From Collibacillus ludicampi (GTDB lineage Bacteria > Bacillota > Bacilli > Tumebacillales > BOQE01), in the NCBI RefSeq assembly GCF_023705585.1, contig NZ_BOQE01000001.1, forward strand, positions 2,636,710 through 2,700,709: 64,000 nucleotides of DNA. The letters are read 5' to 3'. The position numbers were made by a program, and so were the translations under genes. Below the pieces are notes generated by a model, which ran no database searches, had not been told where the DNA came from, and saw nothing but the letters and a program-made list of their open reading frames with translations. Of this stretch, positions 59,392-64,000 are shown one piece after another (positions within the stretch are counted from its first letter, which is position 1; every line of letters starts with the position of its first letter).

Positions 59392-60360
59392 ATGATGAAA
59401 AACAACATCAGTTTTTTTATCCCGGCATTCAATTGTGAGCCGACACTTCGGGAATCTGTGGAATCCATAATGGAAGGGAACTTTTCGGAAGGTGACGAGT
59501 TAATCATTGTGAATGATGGTTCCACAGACCGGACGGAAACTATTATGAATGAAGTAAGTGAAAAATATCCAAATAGCATTCGAATGATCAAACATCCGCG
59601 AAACAAAGGCGGGGGAGCGGCCAGAAATACAGCGGTCGAACATGCGAAACATGACCTTTTATTCTGTTTGGATGCAGACAATATCTTGGTTTCTGGAAGT
59701 ATACTTCGATTGAGAGAATTTATGCTTCAAGAGGAAGCGGATGCTGCTTCCTTTCATGAAGTTCACTATTTTATAGGTTCAAAAAGTCACGTTGTTAATA
59801 AATGGACATATAAACTCGGAAGCTTCACGTTAGCCGATCTGTTATCCACCCATCTACATCCCGGATGCAGCGGGAACTATATGTTTACGAAAGAAAGCTG
59901 GCTACGCGCCGGTGGATATCCGGAGTATGCCGGAGCCCTTGATACCTGGGGATTTGCATTCAATCAATTGGCTACAGGGACGAAACTGGTCGTCATGCCG
60001 CATTCGTTTTATTATCATCGTACGGGGATTGAGTCTTACTGGATCCGGGAAAGCAGAAAGGGGAAAATAAGCCGAACTGCCATTCAATTGTTGATCCCTC
60101 ATTTGGATCTGATTTCTGAAAGCGACGTAGACTATATTTTCAGTCCTGCAGGGCGTAATGGTTGGTTTCAAAATCTGGACAGTCGCCCCATTCGATTGAA
60201 AGGTGCAAATCCAGATACTCATCAACCTGTAAATCATCATATGAGCAATAAAACGGAACAGAATAAGAGTCCGGTTTTTACGAACAGGGGTTTTAGTGCG
60301 GCTTATTCGTATCCTCATGAAGGTTTTGGAAAAATCGTGTGGTCTCAAAAATTAATATGA
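59392..60360 (+). CDS. family 2 glycosyltransferase
   Basis: A 322-residue protein. [34 protein letters not shown] and [16 protein letters not shown] are the GT2 core; the last 60 residues are a polar tail not typical of the family. Start ATG AAG pairs at 59392 lie behind AAGGTCGTGGAA, a weak site. It continues the glycosylation operon. Confidence 0.85.
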   Translation: MMKNNISFFIPAFNCEPTLRESVESIMEGNFSEGDELIIVNDGSTDRTETIMNEVSEKYPNSIRMIKHPRNKGGGAARNTAVEHAKHDLLFCLDADNILVSGSILRLREFMLQEEADAASFHEVHYFIGSKSHVVNKWTYKLGSFTLADLLSTHLHPGCSGNYMFTKESWLRAGGYPEYAGALDTWGFAFNQLATGTKLVVMPHSFYYHRTGIESYWIRESRKGKISRTAIQLLIPHLDLISESDVDYIFSPAGRNGWFQNLDSRPIRLKGANPDTHQPVNHHMSNKTEQNKSPVFTNRGFSAAYSYPHEGFGKIVWSQKLI

Positions 60361-60416
60361 ATTGAATAAATGAAAACGATAGACGTACATTCTTATTTTT
60401 TGGAGGAAATGGCGTA

Positions 60417-61361
60417 ATGAGAAAGAGTAAACGTATCTTAGTTACGGGAGGTGCCGGTTTCCTCGGATCCCACTTATGTAAAAAGCTGCTTGACCAGGGA
60501 CATGAGGTGATCTGTTTAGACAATTTTTCAACTTCAACGAAAGACAATGTTTCAGATTTGCTCAATCATCCCGGCTTCGAACTTGTGAATCATGATGTTA
60601 CAACCCCGTTCCGCTTTGAAGTGGATGAGATCTACAACCTCGCATGTCCGGCAAGCCCCGTGCATTATCAGTCCAACCCGATTCAAACGATAAAAACAAG
60701 TGTTTTAGGAGCCATAAACGTGCTGGAGCTCGCATATCAACTTCGGGCCAAAGTCTTGCATGCTTCGACTTCGGAAGTATATGGTGATCCTCTCATCCAC
60801 CCGCAACCGGAGGATTACTGGGGAAATGTAAACCCTGTCGGCGTACGCAGCTGCTATGATGAAAGCAAGCGCTGTGCTGAAACGTTATGCTTTGAGTACT
60901 TTCGCAAATATGGTCTTGAAATCAAGATCATCCGCATCTTTAACACGTATGGCCCTAAGATGCAATGGAGTGACGGGCGTGTCGTCAGCAATCATATTGT
61001 TCAGGCGTTGAAAGGAGAAGAGATCACCATTTATGGAGACGGTAAGCAAACACGGTCCTTTTGTTACGTGGATGATCTCATTGACGGCATGCTAGCCATG
61101 ATGGAAACGGAGAGCAACTTTTTGGGTCCCGTGAATCTGGGAAATCCAGCAGAGTTCACGATTCTTGAACTGGCTGAGAAAGTCTTGCGTCTGACAGGAT
61201 CGAAATCGAAAGTGTCCTTTCTTCCATTCCCATCCGATGATCCAAAGCGGCGCAGACCGGATATCTCGCTGGCTAAGTCAAAACTCGGATGGCAACCTCG
61301 GGTCAGTTTGGAAGAAGGTTTGAAAGAAACGATCGCCTACTTTCGGAAGGTGTTCCAATGA
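60417..61361 (+). CDS. UDP-glucuronate decarboxylase-like NAD-dependent epimerase/dehydratase
   Basis: A 314-residue short-chain dehydrogenase of the extended type. [20 protein letters not shown] binds NAD; the catalytic set is in STSEVYGDP and YDESKRCAE (YxxxK). [20 protein letters not shown] and the [20 protein letters not shown] plus [12 protein letters not shown] stretch are those of UDP-xylose synthase, which turns UDP-glucuronate to UDP-xylose. This suggests xylose or a derivative in the glycan made here. Its stop overlaps the next start. Confidence 0.85.
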   Translation: MRKSKRILVTGGAGFLGSHLCKKLLDQGHEVICLDNFSTSTKDNVSDLLNHPGFELVNHDVTTPFRFEVDEIYNLACPASPVHYQSNPIQTIKTSVLGAINVLELAYQLRAKVLHASTSEVYGDPLIHPQPEDYWGNVNPVGVRSCYDESKRCAETLCFEYFRKYGLEIKIIRIFNTYGPKMQWSDGRVVSNHIVQALKGEEITIYGDGKQTRSFCYVDDLIDGMLAMMETESNFLGPVNLGNPAEFTILELAEKVLRLTGSKSKVSFLPFPSDDPKRRRPDISLAKSKLGWQPRVSLEEGLKETIAYFRKVFQ

Positions 61362-62221
61362 AAATTTATATCTTACCTGTTCATCCACAATTCCAACCAC
61401 CGAGTCAACCCTTTCGTTATCCGTCACATAGCGAAGACTATGGAGTGGAGCAAGATTTCCTTTTCTATTTGCAAGCCAATCAAGAATTACTCGCCCCTAC
61501 TCCTGATTGTGCTGATTGGCACTACTTGCCGATTTTTTGGACGCGGTGGAATTTGAATCATGATTTTGGTCGAACAGGTTTGCATGAACTTAAACAAGAA
61601 GTTGACCGGGCGATCATCGATGACAGCAAAACATTCACCATATGCCAGAATGACGACGGTCCAATCGTTGATACAGGCAAAACCACACTCTTTTTAGCAT
61701 CCCGCAAAACTCCAAACGGGGTCGATATCCCATTACTCTGTTCCCCTCATCAAGTACCTGCTATAAAGCCGGCAAAAAAATATCTCGCTTCGTTTATTGG
61801 AAATGTAAAAACACATCCGATCAGACATGAGATGGTGAATCAGCTCGTAGATCGACCCGATGTATATATCTATGATGGTCACTTGGGTACCCGCTTTTTT
61901 GTTGAAAAAGTTCTTGAATCCCTGATTGGGCTCTGTCCCAGGGGATACGGCGGCAGTTCCTTCAGATTCTTTGAGGTGATGCAGTTAGGTGTCGTTCCCT
62001 TCTTAATCGGTGATATCGATACGCGGCCGTTTAAAAAGTTCATACTTTGGGAAAATGTGAGCTTGTTTACGCAGTCGGTATCGGATGTAAACCGAATATT
62101 CAGTTCATTGAATCAACATGAGCTGTTAACGATGGGCAATTATGCGGCATATCTCTGGAGCCAATTGACCTATCAAAAGTGGTGTCCATTTGTCATACGT
62201 GAATTGGAGGAGCTGAGATGA
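61358..62221 (+). CDS. exostosin-like (GT47-type) glycosyltransferase
   Basis: A 287-residue protein; ATG at 61358 overlaps the stop of the previous gene (ATGA). The C-terminal part reads [20 protein letters not shown] followed by VVPFLIGD, the exostosin-type GT47 nucleotide-binding signature; [20 protein letters not shown] is also typical. With UDP-xylose synthesis next door, a xylosyltransferase role is possible but not shown. Confidence 0.72.
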   Translation: MKIYILPVHPQFQPPSQPFRYPSHSEDYGVEQDFLFYLQANQELLAPTPDCADWHYLPIFWTRWNLNHDFGRTGLHELKQEVDRAIIDDSKTFTICQNDDGPIVDTGKTTLFLASRKTPNGVDIPLLCSPHQVPAIKPAKKYLASFIGNVKTHPIRHEMVNQLVDRPDVYIYDGHLGTRFFVEKVLESLIGLCPRGYGGSSFRFFEVMQLGVVPFLIGDIDTRPFKKFILWENVSLFTQSVSDVNRIFSSLNQHELLTMGNYAAYLWSQLTYQKWCPFVIRELEELR

Positions 62222-63027
62222 GTTTAATTGACTTGTATCAGTTATTTAAAATTGAACTGATAGCGAATGTCGGAAAACTTGAATATCAAGCGTTTTTTGA
62301 TGAGATGTATAAGTTATCTTTACAAGGGATGAATTTTGGGGGCGGTGCTGCTGTACAAGATAGCGGAGAATTGTATGCATTAAAATATATACGGGATAAA
62401 CTCCAATACGTTGGAAACCATTTAACAGTATTTGATGTTGGTGCGAATGTTGGAGAGTTTACCTTATTTGTTTTACAGACATTGGGGAATATACGTCTAT
62501 TATCTTTTGAACCGTCTTATGAAACATTTAAACAATTGGAGAATAATACCGTAGGTTACAAAAACATTGAGCTTTATAACATAGGATTTGGCGAAAAGAA
62601 TACGACATTGACATTATATTCAAACCAGACGGGTTCAGGATTGGCGTCATTATATAAACGAAGACTTGATCATTTTGGTATCGATATGAATAACAAAGAA
62701 GAAGTGACAATTAAAACAATTGATGATTTTTGTAAGGAAAGGGGAATCGAAAAGATTCATTTTTTGAAGCTTGATGTTGAAGGACATGAACTACGTGTTC
62801 TTCAAGGAGCTAAAGAAATGATAAACGCTAATGCAATTGATTTTATTCAATTTGAATTCGGTGGTTGTAATATCGATTCCCGGACATACTTCCAGGACTT
62901 TTACTATTATTTAAATGATAACTATAGAATTTACCGTATTGTTAAGGATGGTTTGTATCCCATTGACAGATATGACGAGAGATATGAAATTTTCATAACA
63001 ACGAACTATCTAGCGGAACGCAGATAA
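62218..63027 (+). CDS. FkbM family methyltransferase
   Basis: A 269-residue protein coupled to the previous gene by ATGA overlap. The SAM-binding start FDVGANVGEFTLFVLQTLG, acidic LSFEPSYETFKQLENN, and the FLKLDVEGHELRVLQGAKEM motif define the FkbM family, which O-methylates sugars or glycans. The sequence is AT-richer than the upstream half of the operon, perhaps from later acquisition. Confidence 0.88.
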   Translation: MSLIDLYQLFKIELIANVGKLEYQAFFDEMYKLSLQGMNFGGGAAVQDSGELYALKYIRDKLQYVGNHLTVFDVGANVGEFTLFVLQTLGNIRLLSFEPSYETFKQLENNTVGYKNIELYNIGFGEKNTTLTLYSNQTGSGLASLYKRRLDHFGIDMNNKEEVTIKTIDDFCKERGIEKIHFLKLDVEGHELRVLQGAKEMINANAIDFIQFEFGGCNIDSRTYFQDFYYYLNDNYRIYRIVKDGLYPIDRYDERYEIFITTNYLAERR

Positions 63028-63049
63028 AAGTATGCGATGATATTTTTTT

Positions 63050-63086
63050 ATAGTGGTGGACAGACAGGGCGGGAGTCCACCACTAT
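63050..63086. other. long perfect hairpin between methyltransferase genes
   Basis: ATAGTGGTGGAC / GTCCACCACTAT, 12 perfect base pairs with a 13-base loop, without a downstream T-run. It might be a partial terminator or mRNA-processing site. Confidence 0.5.
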
Positions 63087-63178
63087 TGAGTTTCACATAT
63101 GTGGACATAACCATCCGTCTAGATCTTTTTACTGGATATATTCGTAAAAATAAATCATGTACTGGAGGATGAGTTTCA

Positions 63179-64000
63179 ATGGAAATGGATCAGCAACGTT
63201 TGATTCACGAACTACGTTCAAAGATCAATCAATTGCCATTAGCGTTTGTAACAACTGATTCAGCTGCGGATGCAGAGTGGATCAAGTACAGAAATAAACT
63301 TCGTCAAAGTATTTTAAACGATGATCCGCGAGATTTTTGTAATTGGGAACCCATTCGCTCTACCATGTTTTATGAGCCGGATGTCGTTGAATTACAGTTC
63401 CTTCAAGGATTGGAAAACTGGGATCAATGGAAGACTGCTATTCGAGAATCAAAAGCTGGAAACCCGCGCCCATACTATGCTTTTAACGAAAGCAGCGGAA
63501 ATCTCATTCATCATGCTTACCATCTGGCACAGCTCATTGATGCAACGAAGTGTTCTATTCAGAACATCCCGCAAGTTGTTGAATTTGGCGGCGGATATGG
63601 CAGTATGTGCAGGTTGTTTTATCAGTTAGGATTCAAAGGAAGATATATCATTTATGATTTGCCTGAATTCAGCGCATTGCAGGAATACTATCTAAAATCC
63701 ATTGGAATTCAGTCAGCCATTAAAAAAGAGTCAACGAATGATAAGAATTGTATCGTTTTATTGTCCGATCTCAATGAGTTATCGAAACAATTGAAGGATC
63801 AAGTCGATCGATATATCTTTATTGCTACCTGGTCGATTAGTGAAACATCTTTGGATTTCAGAAATCGTATATTCAACTTGGTTTCGAATGCCTCTTATTA
63901 TTTAATTGCTTATCTATATCAATTTGGAGAAGTCAATAACCATGATTATTTTATGAATTTTAAAAATACAAAAAACAATTATACATGGAAACATACGGAA
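63179..64000 (+). CDS. putative sugar O-methyltransferase (3' partial)
   Basis: The frame starts at ATG 63179 behind GGAGGATGAG and is open for 274 codons to the window edge. After a helical N-terminus (NPRPYYAFNESSGNLIHHAY), VVEFGGGYGSMCRLFYQLGF is a SAM-binding motif, followed by IIYDLPEFSALQEYYLKS. This is the pattern of putative sugar O-methyltransferases in surface-glycan operons. It follows the FkbM gene after 151 bases and would further methylate the same glycan. Confidence 0.75.
   Translation, partial: MEMDQQRLIHELRSKINQLPLAFVTTDSAADAEWIKYRNKLRQSILNDDPRDFCNWEPIRSTMFYEPDVVELQFLQGLENWDQWKTAIRESKAGNPRPYYAFNESSGNLIHHAYHLAQLIDATKCSIQNIPQVVEFGGGYGSMCRLFYQLGFKGRYIIYDLPEFSALQEYYLKSIGIQSAIKKESTNDKNCIVLLSDLNELSKQLKDQVDRYIFIATWSISETSLDFRNRIFNLVSNASYYLIAYLYQFGEVNNHDYFMNFKNTKNNYTWKHTE

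Noticed and set aside
63321..63629. A separate 102-codon gene near the right edge
   Set aside because: It lies in another frame within the sugar O-methyltransferase gene, which is open from 63179 to the window end and has recognisable motifs.

Overview
The window comes from an endospore-forming member of the Bacillota (Bacilli; an Alicyclobacillaceae- or Paenibacillaceae-like organism is my guess, not proven). The evidence is Gram-positive lipoprotein and ABC-transporter genes, strong AGGAGG-type ribosome binding sites, small Bacilli proteins (UPF0342/YheA, UPF0173, DUF3243, DUF1360), the sporulation gene spoVR and a spore-surface-like gene island. There are three blocks: a prophage-derived element (1 to about 31.17 kb), ordinary chromosome (about 31.17 to 45.9 kb), and a coiled-coil/coat/glycosylation island (46 to 64 kb, running off the window).

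The prophage is a contractile-tailed phage with a PBSX-like gene order, all transcribed to the right: portal fused to MuF; a protease-scaffold-major capsid fusion with a strong in-frame internal start; head-tail connectors; sheath; tube; tail chaperone with a canonical -1 frameshift site (GGGAAAC); tape measure; LysM hub, baseplate and fibre genes; then a lysis cassette (XhlA-like, lysin with an SLH domain, LL-H-type holin). Terminase and integrase lie outside the window. Two accessory modules follow. One is an AT-rich operon of three unrecognised genes (24.1-26.3 kb), a plausible moron or defence locus. The other (27.0-31.1 kb) has a small HTH regulator, an RHH-like protein, a previously unlisted 36-residue hydrophobic peptide on the minus strand, two small membrane proteins and a VirD4/HerA-like ATPase with an unusual P-loop.

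The element ends inside spoVR. Right after the terminator of the ATPase gene, a reading frame becomes SpoVR at about residue 57 of the family and continues to the normal C-terminus. The prophage is therefore inserted in spoVR, as in the sporulation-gene intervening elements (skin, SP-beta/spsM, vfbin, vrin). This is the most interesting result of the window.

The chromosomal block has a flavin oxidoreductase, an FAH-family enzyme, a TrpXYZ-type ABC transporter, a PAS/AAA+/Fis regulator lacking the GAFTGA and Walker B residues, a complete LivJHMGF-type amino acid transporter with inverted repeats in the shared upstream region, and small housekeeping genes.

The last block has a giant protein made of 21-residue (63-bp) coiled-coil repeats, interrupted by two small deletions; a second 21-residue-repeat protein; a Cys/Pro-rich coat-like protein; a JAMM peptidase; and a glycosyltransferase / UDP-glucuronate decarboxylase / methyltransferase operon. 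I infer that together they build or glycosylate a surface structure, perhaps of the spore. I saw no tRNA, rRNA, CRISPR array or intact insertion sequence.
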